Positions 15,701-28,572 of a stretch of DNA of 64,000 bases are shown here, in pieces. Positions within the stretch are counted from its first letter, which is position 1. The number at the start of each line of letters is the position of its first letter. The translations under genes were made by a program, and so were the position numbers. The notes under the pieces are model-generated. The model did no database searches. It was not told the DNA's origin and saw nothing but the letters and a program-made list of their open reading frames with translations. Source of the DNA: Halocaridina rubra. Its lineage: Eukaryota; Arthropoda; Malacostraca; Decapoda; Atyidae. The stretch spans positions 1 through 64,000 of the forward strand of contig JAXCGZ010005715.1 in the NCBI GenBank assembly GCA_037179515.1, read 5' to 3'.

Positions 15701-17680
15701 GCTAATTTGCTTGTTATTGATACTATTGTTATTGGCACTATTAATGGTTATTTCATTATTCCATCATTGTTTATAATTAAAAGATATTTCTTAGTAATAA
15801 ACATAATGGTTACTGGTACAGTTGATATTATTATTTACATTTTTCAATTATTTTTACTTTTCTAAATTTATTGCTAATTTTTTTATTTTTTTTTTATTAC
15901 TACTTGTGATATTATTCTAATTTCCTCAACATTAAAGGGTCCTTTTTTCAAATTTTATTAAGTCTGTTATTATCTATGCTCACTTCGCATCATTTGACTT
16001 TTTTGTCACTACTGCATATATATGTGATATGTATATTACTATTATTTTAATTTATTATTTTAATTTTGCACACAATTATTACTATTGGTTTTATTATTGC
16101 CTTTTAATGAGTATTGCTACTTTTGCGGTTATTAATTATTTTTCTCATCATTAATATTATTTTTATATCTAGTGGCTGGTGAGGTTTTGTTTGAATTCCC
16201 CTATTTTTTTTTTATTAAATTTAGTTAAAAATGTTACTATTTATGTAAAGAATGCAAATTGATATTATTACTGTTTTTATCATTATTGATACAATTAATG
16301 TTAATATCACAATTTTCTTCAGAATTTTATATTTATTTTTAATTGTTTTTTTTTTATCATTATTGCTACCTTTGTTGCATAAATGATTTTTACATAATTA
16401 GCATAATGTTTATATCTAAAGGCTAAAGAGGGTTTGCCTGAAATCTCCTATGTATAAATAGTTCTGTTTTTTTATATATATTTTTTTAATTTAGTAGACA
16501 TTTTTAGTATTTCTATATAGATGCAATTGCTTTGATTATTGATATAGGATTAATTTTTGCTATCATTTCTTCTTTATCATTACTATTCTTGTTTTTATTG
16601 TCATTTTTGTCGTTATTGTTGCTTATTCTGCTATTCATGCTATTTTTCTCATTATTTCTAATAATGTTGATATTTTTACTATTCATAACAATATTGCTAT
16701 AATTAGCATTATTATTACAAATTTGATCATAATTGATACTATTGGATTTATTATTGCTTTTTCAGCAATATAAGACATTTTTTCATCATTAGCAATATAC
16801 TTATCTCGAATGGTTAATTTTTGTAATTAATGTTAATATTTCTGTAAAGAATGCCATTGCTTTGATTATTGATGTTGCAATTATTTTTTTTATTATTACA
16901 ACTTTGGTCTTTATATGTACAATTCTTGTTTTTATTGCTATTTTGGTCATGATTGTCAATTTTACTGGTATTACTTATAAATTTTTAATTTTCAGTACTA
17001 TTTTGTTATTTATATTTTTTTAAATTATTTTAATTTGAATATAATTACTACGGTATATTGGTTATTATTGTTAGTTACAGCTTTTATATTATTACAATTT
17101 TAATCTTTATTTTGGTCTTTATTGCATCATTACTACCTTCATTTTTTTTATTATTCTGTTATTTCTGATAATCAAAATATTTTTGTATATATTTCTCTGT
17201 TTACTATTATGCATCATAATTGCTAGTACAATTACTATTATTATTGAATTTTTTCGTCATTGTTACTTTTCAAAAATTAATGCTCTTTTTGTCTGATTTC
17301 TTACTACTTGTGTTATTATTCCAATTTGGTCTTAATATTCATAGGCCCTTTTTTTATTATCACAATTTCTATTATTATTGATTTTATGTTCTCATATTTT
17401 GACTTTTGTGTCAGTACGGCAGATATTTTTGCTATTTTGGTGATTGCTATTTTTTTCAATTTCTCTGCAGCTATTGGTTGTATTATTGCTTTCTAATTTT
17501 GGTCGTTAAATGTACTAATGCTACCTTCAATTTTATCTTTTCATTATTCTGTTATTGCTGATAATTAAAGGATAGTTGTTAGTAATACTCTATTTACGTT
17601 ATGAAATATAGGTACTAGTATAGATGATATTATTATTAAAAAAATTTCATTACTGTTACTTTTCAAAAATGAAGACAATT
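12717..17680. repeat. T-rich arm of the AT-rich inverted array (first copy)
   Basis: This is the mirror arm of 5782-12716. Landmarks such as aaagaatgcaattgctttga, ctaaatttcgtagttattg and tagtagataatgttac recur at 12736, 13031, 13418, 14465, 14755, 15380, 16520 and 16848. Translations of the plus strand here match translations of the minus strand in the other arm (for example 15450-15776 plus against 10921-11241 minus), which supports an inverted relationship. The stretch of about 14800-16350 is absent from the second copy. No gene is seen. Confidence 0.85.
13664..13825 (+). mobile_element. 132-bp short interspersed insertion with 15-bp target duplication
   Basis: The insert 13679-13810 is GC-richer than its surroundings and is flanked by two copies of agttatttttgttgt. 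The uninterrupted empty site is present once at 30462-30476 in the second segmental copy. The insert starts with a hairpin (ggttgcta, GAAA loop, tagcagcc). It continues with gtgccggtcccaagcccgg and cgtcaggaagggcatccggc, a module I recognise from 3' tails of RTE-type LINE/SINE families in several animal groups. The family name is from memory and unverified. The insertion itself is directly seen. Confidence 0.85.
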
Positions 17681-17687
17681 TAAAAAA

Positions 17688-18566
17688 GCATTAAGAACAA
17701 ACACCAAACAAACTTCCGATAATAATATCACCAGGGAAATAGCGTGCGAGGGTGTATCAGCTGATATGGAAGCGACAAAACGTTTGCAGATAGAGGTTTC
17801 TTCTCCCGCATCCTTCTCCTCTTCTACCACTTAATGTGATTGGATATTATGAAAAAAAAATGAAAAACAGCATTAAGAACAAACAACAAACAAACTTGCG
17901 ATATAATATTGTCAGGGAAATAGCACGCAAGGGTGCATCAGCTGATACGGAGGCGGCAAAACGTTTGCAGAAAGAGGTTCGTCCTCCAGCATCCTCCTCC
18001 CCTTTTACCGCTTAATGCGATCGAATATTATGAAGAGAATTGAAAAAAAAAGCATTAAGAACAAACAGCAAACAAACTTCTGCTATAATACTGTAAGAGA
18101 AATAGCGTGCGAGGATGCATCAGCTTATACGAAAGCGGCAAAATATTTGCGGATAGAAGCTCATTTTCCCGCATGCGGGAAGACAAACCTCTATCTACAA
18201 ACGTTTTGCCGCCTCCGTATCAGCTGATGCACGCTCGCATGCTATTTCCCTGACAATATTATATCACAAGTTTGTTTGCTGTTTGTTCTTAATACTGTTT
18301 ATCCATTTTTTTCATAATATCCAATCACATTAAGTGGTAAAAGAGGAGGAGGATGTGGGACAACAAACCTCTATCTTCAAACATTTTGCCGCTTCCATAT
18401 CAGCTGATACACCATCGCACGCTATTTCCCTGACGATATTATATCAAAAGTTTGTTTGCTGTATGTTCTCAATGCTCCTTTTTAATTCTCTTCATAATAT
18501 TCGATTGCATTAAGCAGTAGAAGAGGAGGAGGATGCGGGAGAACGAACCTCTATCTGCAAATGTTT
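17688..18566. repeat. 182-bp satellite array with an orientation reversal (first copy)
   Basis: Units start at gcattaagaacaaaca (17688, 17870, 18052), which gives a 182-bp period. Each includes agggaaatagcgtgcgaggg, atcagctgatacggaggcgg and a cttaatg end. After the perfect palindrome tcccgcatgcggga (18167-18180) the units run in reverse complement with a spacing of about 180 bp. The array is therefore a head-to-head inverted satellite. It is GC-richer than the neighbouring AT arrays. No coding function is seen. Confidence 0.9.
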
Positions 18567-19247
<681 letters not shown>

Positions 19248-20973
19248 ATATCAGAGGAAAACTGAAGGTAAAAGAACAGGTTTTAAAGCTAAAGAGAGCG
19301 GATGGAAGCATCACTGAGACGGATGAAGAGATCTGCAAAGAATTGAACAAGGAGTTTCAGTCAGTATTTACAGTAGAAAATACCCCACCCCCTCAGATTG
19401 CAGAGATAGAATTTCAAGGGCCGGTATTAGAGAACATCAACCTTTCAGCCACAGAGGTATGCAAAGCGCTGATGGACTTAGATGTTCATAAAGCTACAGG
19501 TCTTGATGACATATCTCCTCATGTGCTTAAAAAATGCTCAAACTCAATATCATTGGCACTAAGTATCATATTTAAAAAGTCACTGGAGTCAGGGGAGATT
19601 CCAAGATGCTGGAAACAAGCAAATGTGATACCTATCTTCCAAAAGGGAAGGAGGGATATGTCTCTGAACTATAGACCAGTTTCCTTGACCTGCATAGTTT
19701 GCAAAATTATGGAGAAACTACTAAGGAAACATATCTCTCTTCACTTGGAATCCTTCAACTTTTTGTCAGTGAGGCAACATGGCTTCAGAGAAGGTAGATC
19801 AACAGTAACAAGCTTATTAGAATTCTATGATGAGGTAAACCGAATCTTACACGAAAGAGAGGGTTAGGCAGATTGCATATTCCTAGATTTCCAGAAAGCG
19901 TTTGACACTGTTCCACATGGGAGACTTATTAGGAAGCTGCAAGCAATGGCTAGAATAGGTGGAAATGTTTTGGAATGGATAAAAACTTACTTAGAAGGAA
20001 GGGAACAGAGAGTTAGAGTAAGAAACTCATTGTCTGAATGGAGAAGAGTTAGTAGTGGAGTTCCATAGGGTTCAGTTTTAGACCTACCAGAGTCTGTAAA
20101 TTCATTCATGAATATGTTTGCAGATGATGCAAAGATTGTGAAGAAAGTAAACAACGAGAACAATGGTAGAGAACTTCAGGAGGATCTAAATAATCTGCAT
20201 GAGTGGTCAGAAAAGTGGCTAATGAAATTCAATACTTCAAAATGTATGGTAATGAGAATGGGTACAAGTGCAAGAAGGCCCAAGCTTGACTATTCGGTGG
20301 CTGGAGTACAACTTCAAGAGACAGAAAATGAGAGAGATCTAGGAGTAAACATACTGGCAGATTTGTCTCCAGAAATACATATAAATGGCATAGTAAGGGC
20401 AGCATATGCATTCTTATCAAATGTAAGGGTAGCCTTCAGGCACATGGACAAGGAAATGTTCAGAAATATTTATGTAACATATGTGAGGCCAAAACTCGAA
20501 TATGCAGCCCCCTTTTGGAATCCGCACTTGAAAAAGCACATAGCTAAGCTTGAAAAAGTTCAAAGACATTGCCACGAAACTGGTGCCAGAAATACGCAAT
20601 CTCATTTATGATGAGAGGTTGAGGGAATTAGACTTACCATCACTCGAAGCTAGAAGAGTGTGGGGGGAAATGGTGACCGTCTTTAAATTCCTTCATGGTT
20701 ATGATAGAGTGGATAGGGATCGATATTTTGATATGGCTGGCTCTAGAACTAGAGGTCATAGTTTGAAGCTTCGTAAGAAAATTTGCAGGATGTAAGGAAA
20801 TACTTTTTCAGTGTAAGAGTAGGAATTCTCTAAGCGAGGAGGTAGTTAATGCTATCTCAATCCATAGTTTTAAGGACAGGTATGATAAGTATCACTAAGT
20901 AGAAAATGAAACCGATCACGAGACGGGAAGATACGAACTTTGGGATCTTTCCCGTAAACACAATTAGGTAATC
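19248..20973 (+). pseudogene. LINE copy B, 5'-truncated, degenerate reverse transcriptase
   Basis: Same family as copy A, starting about 360 bp further upstream in ORF2 (ttatcagaggaaaactgaag). Frame 19343-19867 holds DVHKATGLDDISPHVLKK through RQHGFREGRSTVTSLLEF and is ended by a stop in place of the Trp of EREGW. After further stops, frame 20108-20611 carries NMFADDAKIV and YVRPKLEYAAPFWNP. A one-base insertion near 20570 (acattgccac) shifts the frame. The PQGSVLGPLLF region is deleted exactly as in copy A, a shared derived defect showing that A and B descend from one insertion. The 3' tail ends at aattaggtaatc and is followed by the RTE fragment, as in copy A. Confidence 0.9.
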
Positions 20974-20975
20974 AC

Positions 20976-21801
20976 AACTACTTTCTCACACAAAACTTTA
21001 TCTTTTATTTCCAACGCTCTATTTTTCATCACTCCCTTCAATGCACCCAACACTTTACATCCTTCATTCATTCTGTGACACACATCTGCTTCCACTCCAC
21101 CATTTGCAGATATAACCGAGCCTAAATATTTAAACTGATCAACTTCCTCAGTGTCTCTCCATTCAACATAACATTCAATCCACCACCATCCTCATTTCTT
21201 GTACTCTTCATTACCTTACTCTTTCCCACATTCACTCACAACTTCCTTCTCTCACACATCATACCAAATTCTGACACTAACTGACACAGCTTTTCCTCTG
21301 AATCTGCCACCACCACTGATTCCGCTTCCACTCGTTATCATCCCCTTCTACCATTCTCAAACCTCGACCACGCAATCGCTCATTCACCTCTCTTACGACT
21401 CCATCAATATACAAATTGAACAGCCATGGCGACATCACACATCACTGTCTTAATCCCACACTCACTGGAAACCGCTCACTCACTTCATTCCCTACCCTAA
21501 CACAAGCTTCTACTGCCCTCATACAAACTCTTCACTGAATGCAACAGTTTACATTAATTCCATATAACCCAAGCACATATGCTTTCTCCATATCCAAGAA
21601 TGCAAAATGCACATCCTTACCCTTTGCTAAATATCTCTTACATAACTGCCTAACAATAAAAATCTGATCTATACAATCTCTACCTCTCCTAAAGCCACTA
21701 TGCACTTCGGCAATCACATTTTCTGTCTTATCCCTAATCCTATTAATCAGTATCCTACCATACACTCTATCTACTACATTCAACAAACTTATACCCCTAA
21801 A
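20976..21801 (-). pseudogene. RTE-type LINE reverse transcriptase fragment (second copy)
   Basis: Partner of 4517-5332. On the minus strand it shows LLNVVDRVYGRILINRIR, SGFRRGRDCIDQIF and FAFLDMEKAY, then broken downstream blocks. A stretch near 21365-21420 encoding a YIDGVVREVNER-like segment is kept here and missing in the first copy. The bases carrying the FADD motif, kept in the first copy near 4860, are deleted here. It is not functional. Confidence 0.82.
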
Positions 21802-22259
21802 ATTACTGCATTCATATGATGTTGCATGACTGAAGTCTTGCTGAAGTCACATGAAAGCCTGCTGAAGCCAGGATCTGAAACTCTAACAAGACCTGAAGAG
21901 AAACACGTGAGGCTGGAGATCAAGGGTGAAATTGAATACTCTCCCAATTGTTTTTCTGGGTACGGTCAATGTTTTTAGGTGTAAGCGAGATATATGGCTG
22001 GATCCATGGGACTTAGCATCTGGCGTCAAGTGCCCCAAGCCCAAAACCACAAGAAACACTAGCATTTTGACCGTACATTCTCTGGAGAGATAACCAATAG
22101 CCACAGGCTGATTTAGAACTCTTCTGTTCAATAGGCCTGCTGAAATAGCCCCTCCCCCAAGAGAAGGGACTCCTCATTGAACCTGAAGTGTATTGGCAGA
22201 ACTGGATTTCGCAACACGCCCTGCCCTTTGGGTACTTCAAGAATACCCGAGGCAGTCAG
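21802..22259. other. Unassigned segment (second copy)
   Basis: Near-identical duplicate of 5333-5781, with only scattered substitutions (for example cacgtgagg against catgtgagg). No recognised coding content. The right boundary, gaggcagtcag, meets the A-rich array at the same point as in the first copy. Confidence 0.6.
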
Positions 22260-23088
22260 AAATTTCTTAGCCATTAGAAATAAAAATAACATTGATGATG
22301 AAAATAGTAATACAATTACTTCAACACCTATACTCTAAGCAATTGTATTCTTCACAGAAATAGCAATATTATTGACTAAGATTAATAATAAATACGAGAA
22401 ATCAAATAATACCTCTCTAAAAACTAGAAATGGAAAAATATCAATAATAATATCAACTCTACTAGTAACTACAAAACATTAAAGGAAATAGAGCAATACT
22501 AACAAATATCCTTTAATTATCAGCAGTGAATGAAAGATAAAATTAAAGGTAGCAATAGTACACTAACGACCAAAATAGGAATAGAACAACAACAGGGAAA
22601 AAATAAAGACTAAAAATGCAATAATAACGAAATTGTACCTATTTCACCAAAACTCCAACATTAAAAGCAACTGCATTCATATTAGCATAGAAACAATAAT
22701 AACTAATATTAGTAGGCAGTATGGTAACTCAAACGAAAATAGTAAGAGACAAATCAGAAATAACAAAATAGTATTAAAATAAAAATAAAAATAAGTAATG
22801 ACAGTAATATTACAAATAATGATCAAAATAACAATAAAAACAAGAATTGTACATATAAAAACCAAAGTTATAATAAAAACAAAATAGCAACATCAATAGC
22901 TGCAACACCAATAATTAAAGAAATTGCATTCTTTACAGAAATATTAAAATAAACTACAAAATTATACTACATAGGGTAATTTAAGCAAAACCTTTTTAGT
23001 CATGCAAAACAAGAAGATTGGTAATGCTGAAAAAATAACTTACCAACTAAAACAGCAATCTTGATAAAAAAAAAAATAATGTTATTAT

Positions 23089-23168
23089 TAATAACACCAT
23101 TTTCATCAATATTGCTATAATTAATGTTATTATTAATTATAGCAATATTGATGAAAATGGTGTTATTA
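23089..23168. repeat. Perfect 37-bp-arm hairpin
   Basis: Arms 23089-23125 and 23132-23168 are exact reverse complements by eye, separated by gttatt. The arm includes taacaccattttcatcaata. Such a structure can extrude as a cruciform or fold in RNA. The homologous site in the first segmental copy has mismatches. Confidence 0.9.
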
Positions 23169-25951
23169 TGAAAATTATTAGAAATAATTAAAAAATAGCA
23201 TAACTAAAAAAATAGCAACAGTAACGACAAAAATAACAATAAAAACAAGAAGGATAACAATAAAGAAGAAAGTTGTAATGATAGCAAAAATGAATCTATC
23301 ATCATTAATGGAAGCAATTCCATTTTTTACAGAAATAGTAAATATATCTACTAAAATTATAAATTTATATTAACATTACCTACGAAATTTAGTAATACAT
23401 AGGAGAATTCAAGCATATACACTTTAGCTTTTAGAAATAAGCATTATGTTAATTATGTAAAGATCATTTTAACAAGTAAAAGTAGCAATAAGAAAAACCA
23501 AAAGAAACAATTGCGTGCAAAATAGTAATAATAACGGTATCATTAGGATAAAAGTAATAATATCAATAAAGTTTTAATAATATAAAATATTACTTCAACA
23601 CCTATACTCTAAGCAATTGTATTCTTCACAGAAATAGCAATATTATTGACTAAGATTAATAATAAATAAGAGAAATCAAATAATACCTCTCTAAAAACTA
23701 GAAATAAGAATAATATTAATAATGAAAAATTCATTTATAACTTTCAGTAGAAATACTGATAAAAATCAATAATAAAATCAATAGTAATATTATGTGCAAA
23801 ATTGCAATAATATATGAAAAATGTTAGTAATTCCCACAGTACTAAGAAAAATGTCTAGTGATGCGAGGATAACATCAATAATTGCAAAAATAAAAATAAT
23901 AATAATTGCAAAAAGGCCCATTAAAACTAAGAAATAAGAATAATAACGCAAGTAGTAATAAAAAAGACAAAAATAGCAATAATTTTAGAAAAGTAATAAT
24001 AATGGAAAAAGTTCAATAAAAATATCAATTGTTTAGTGGTAATCAGAATAATGAAAAATAAACTCATTAAAGGTAGCAATAGCAACTAGAACAACCACGA
24101 TAGAAAAAGAACAACAATAGTAACAATGGAAAAATATGTAATACTAACAAAATTGTAGCTATTTGGCCAAAACACCAATGTTTTCAAAAATTGCATTCAT
24201 ATTAACAATAGTAACAAAAAATACTAGTATGGCCATTTTAACAAAAATAATCTAAAAATCATAAGTAATAAAATAGTGATGAAAAATATAAATTATCAGT
24301 AAAACAGGAATCTTAACAATAATGAGAAAATAGTAATGCAAACAAGAATTTTAGAAATAAAGACCAAAGTTATAATAACAAAATAGCAACAAAAATAATT
24401 CCCGCACCAATAATTAAAGCTATTTCATTCTTTAGAGAAATATTATTATTTACAATGAAAATTAGTTATACATAGGGGAATTCATGAGAAAACGCTTTAG
24501 TCAATAGGAATAAGAATAAGACAAGTAATGAAAAAATCACGTACACAGGCAAAAATAGCAATACTGATAAAAAAAAAACAGCAATAAAACCAATAATTAA
24601 AAAATGAGCAAAATAAAAATAAAAATACTAACTGTAACAATAATGATAAAAATAGTAGTAATATCAACATTATAAAACAAGAACAGTAACTATTAAGAAG
24701 AAAGTTGTAATGATAACAAAAATGACTCCAATATCAATAATGAAAGCAATTAAATTTTTTACAGAAATAGTAAAAATATCTACTAAAATTGTATATAAAT
24801 ATTAACATTACCTACGAAAAATAGTAATACATAGGTGAATTCAAACTTAAGCCTTTAAATTTAATCATAATGTTAATGACGTAAGAATCACTTATACAAT
24901 CAAAAGATACAATACTGATCAAAAAACAATAAAAAAACAATACTAACAATTATGAGATGAATTGTGATAATAACACTAATGGTATCAATAATGATAAAAA
25001 TAGTAATTATGTCAATAAAGTTGTAATAAAAATAAAAATTACTTGAACACCAATAATCATAGCAATTGCATTCCTTGAAGAAATAGCAACATTATAGACT
25101 AATATAGCTAATAAATAGGGGAATTAAAAAAACTCTCTAACCTCTAGAAAAATATAAGAATAGTAATGATGAAAAATTAATTTATTACAACAAAAGTAGT
25201 AATGCGGATTAAAGAGCAAAAATAAAACGAAAAGTAATAATTATGTGCTAAATTGCAATAATAAATAAAAAATAATATTTATTCCCATAATATAAAATAT
25301 ATCTGCAGTTCTGACAAAATAGTCAAATGATGAGAGAAAAATATTAATTATAATAGAAATTAAACAGGAAAGTAAGTAATACTGATTGAAAAAGCAATAA
25401 TACAACAAATAACTGCAGAAAAATTGAATAAAATAGTAATTACCAAAATATAAAAAATATCTGCTGTACTGACACAAAAAGATGACGAGATAAAATCAAT
25501 AATAACAAAAACTGTGAAAAAAGGGCATGTGAATATTAAGACCAAATTAGAATAATAACACAAGTATGAATTGCCATACTTATTGTTAATGTAAGTAGTT
25601 AGAGTTACAATTGCTAATATGATAGTTGCTCTTAATATATTTTTTAAATATTTATAATTTTATTATTTCAATTATCATTTTTTTATTACTATTTTTGTTC
25701 TTTTGTTAATTCTATCGTTTTTATTTTACTAGCAACTATAATGCATAATAGTAAATAGAGAACTACGAACAAAAATCTTTTGATTATCAGAAATAACAGA
25801 ATAATAAAAGAAATATTGAAGGTAGTAATAATTACAATAAAGACCAAAATAAAGACTAAAATTGCAATAATAACAAAGTTGTTACTATTTCACCAAAAAT
25901 TCCAACATTAAAAGCAATTGCATTCATAGTATAGGAACAATAATAACCAAT

Positions 25952-26179
25952 ATTAATACACAGTATGAGTAGTCTCCGTGGCAAAATGGTAGCGACTGCG
26001 ACTCTGAAGCGGCAGGCCGAGGGTTCGCTCCCCGTCAAGGACTGAGGTTAGTAAGGGCATACACTGAGGGTAACGATTACATCTGCCAAAACAAGTCCTT
26101 CGTAAGAAGGCAACCGTCCAAGCACTTAGTATAATGGGGAGTTCGTGACGTAAAACCGAATCCATTAATACACAGTATG
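25952..26179 (+). mobile_element. tRNA-derived SINE, fuller copy, 16-bp target duplication
   Basis: The body (25968-26163, 196 bp) lies between two copies of attaatacacagtatg. The tRNA-like head has an A-box-like tggcaaaatggtag and a B-box-like gggttcgctcc 40 or so bases later. The would-be anticodon loop reads ctctgaa, suggesting a tRNA-Gln(CTG) ancestor (weak inference). The tail lacks poly(A). Same insertion event as 9417-9603. Confidence 0.85.
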
Positions 26180-28572
26180 GAAATTCAAATGAAAATAATT
26201 TAAAAATTATAAATAACAAAATAGTATTGAAAATTAAAAAGTATAAGTAATACCAGTAATATTAAGAATTATGACCAAAATAGCAATAAAGACAAGAATT
26301 GTACATATAAAGACCAAAGCTGTAAATAATAACATAACAACAAAATAATTGCAACGTCAATAATCAAAGCAATGGCTTCTTTACAGAAATATTAACATTA
26401 ATTACAAATATTTACTCTTCTAGATTAGAATATTGTTAATGATGAAATAATAGATGAAAATAATAGTAATATACATATCAAATATATATTCAGTAGTGAC
26501 AAAAAAGTCAAATGATGCGAAGTAAGCATAAATATTAACAGACAAAAATATTTGAAAATGGGGCCCTTTAATATTAAGAGGAAATTAGAATAATATCACA
26601 ATTAGTAATAAAAAAAAAATTAGCAATAATTTTAGAAAAGTAAAAATAATTGAAAAATGTCAATAATAATAGCAACTGTACCAGTAACCATTATGCTTAG
26701 TGGTAAACAGAGCAATACTAAGAAAAATCTTTTAATTATAAACAATGATGGAATAATGAAATAACCATTAAAAGTACAAACAATAATAGCATCAGTAGCA
26801 AGCAAAATAGCAAAAGAACAACAATAGTAGCAATAAAGACGAAGTTGTAATAATATTTTCTTTTAACAATTTGACCAAAAAACCAATGTTATTAGCAATC
26901 GCATGCATCTTAGAAATAGTAACAATAACTACTAGTATTTGTAATAATAATGGCAATTCTAAGGAAAATATTTTAAAAATTATAAATAACAAAATAAAAA
27001 TAAAAATGCAAAATATCAGTAATACCAGCAATATTAACAATAATAAAAAATTCAATGAAAACAAGAATTTTAATAATAAAGATTAAAATTGGGATAATAA
27101 ATAATAACAACAAAAATAACTACAACACCAATAATTAAAGCTAACAAATTCATTATAGAAATATTAAAATTAACTACGAAAATGAGTTATACATAAGCGA
27201 AAATTCTTTAGTCATTAGGAATAACAATAATTGTCTGAATACAATAAACCCAATAGTAACACTTATGAACAAAATTATAATAACAACACTAATTGTAACA
27301 ATAATAATAAAAAAGTAATAATAACCATTTTATTAGCATAACAAATATAGCTTTAAAAACAGTAAAATTAACAACAACGAATAAATTAGGAGTATAATAA
27401 CAATAATGAAAATAATGAATGAAATTGCATTAATAAAATTTTAACTATTTCACCAAAGCACAAATATTAAGAGGATTTTCACTCAAATTACCGATAGCTA
27501 CTAATATTAGTAAAAATATCGGTAATTTAATATATTTCTTAAATCATTATTAACAAAATAATGAAAATAAAAAAAGTATCAGTAATACCTGCAATGTTAA
27601 CAATAATGATCAAAATCGTGAAAAAAACAAGAATTGCAACTATAAAGACCAAAGTTATAATAATAACTAAATGACAACAAAAATAACTGCAATACCAGTA
27701 ATCAAACCAATTGCATTCCTATTAATGCTAACTATGAAATATAGTAATACATAGTGAAATTCAAGCAAACTCTCTGTAGCCATTAGAAATAAGAAACTGT
27801 ACCAGCACCCATTATGCTTAGTGTAAAATAGAGCAATACTAACACAAAAAAATTTAATTATCAGCGATTACATAATAATGAAAGAACCATTAAAGGTAAC
27901 AATATTAACAATAACAACCAAAATAACAATAGAACAATAATGGTAGCAATAAAGACGAAATTGTAATAATAAAAAACTTGTAACTAATTGACCAAAACAC
28001 CAATGCATTCATATAAGCAATAACTACTAGAATTAGTAATGAAAACAATTTAAAAACATACATAACAAATATAGCAATGAATATGTAAATTATCAGTAAT
28101 ACCAACAATATTAACAATAATGATAAAGTAACAATGAAAACCAGAATTTTAACAATAAAGATCAAAGTTGTAATAATAACCTATTAACAACAAAAATAAC
28201 TGCAACACATCAACTACAAAAGTTTAGGCATTAAGATTAAGAATAATGTTAATGATGGAAAAAACATACCAGAAAATGCTGCAATACTGATCGAAAAAGC
28301 AACAATAAAACCAATAGTAACAATTATGAGCAAAATTGTAATAATAACATTAATTGTAACAATAATGAAAAAAAAATAGTAATAACATCAACATTATTAG
28401 CATAAAGAAAAATAGCAATAATATAAGCAATAATAACAATAACAACCAAAATAACTATACAAACAAGAATAGTAAATATAAAGAACAAATCTCTAATAAT
28501 AAAAAAAAAAGAAATGACCAACAGCAATTATCAAAGCAATTGTATTCTTTAAAAAAAGAGTAACATTAAATT

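Larger units (their letters stand above)
22260..28572. repeat. A-rich arm of the AT-rich inverted array (second copy)
   Basis: Counterpart of 5782-12716, shorter mainly because a block of about 780 bp is missing near 26440, where the flanks join gatgaaataatagatgaaaa. It contains the SINE at 25952-26179 and the hairpin at 23089-23168. No gene is supported. Confidence 0.85.

Noticed and set aside
17688..18566. Regular repeats that might suggest a CRISPR array
   Set aside because: Units are contiguous 182-bp satellite copies with no short repeat plus unique spacer, and the host is eukaryotic.
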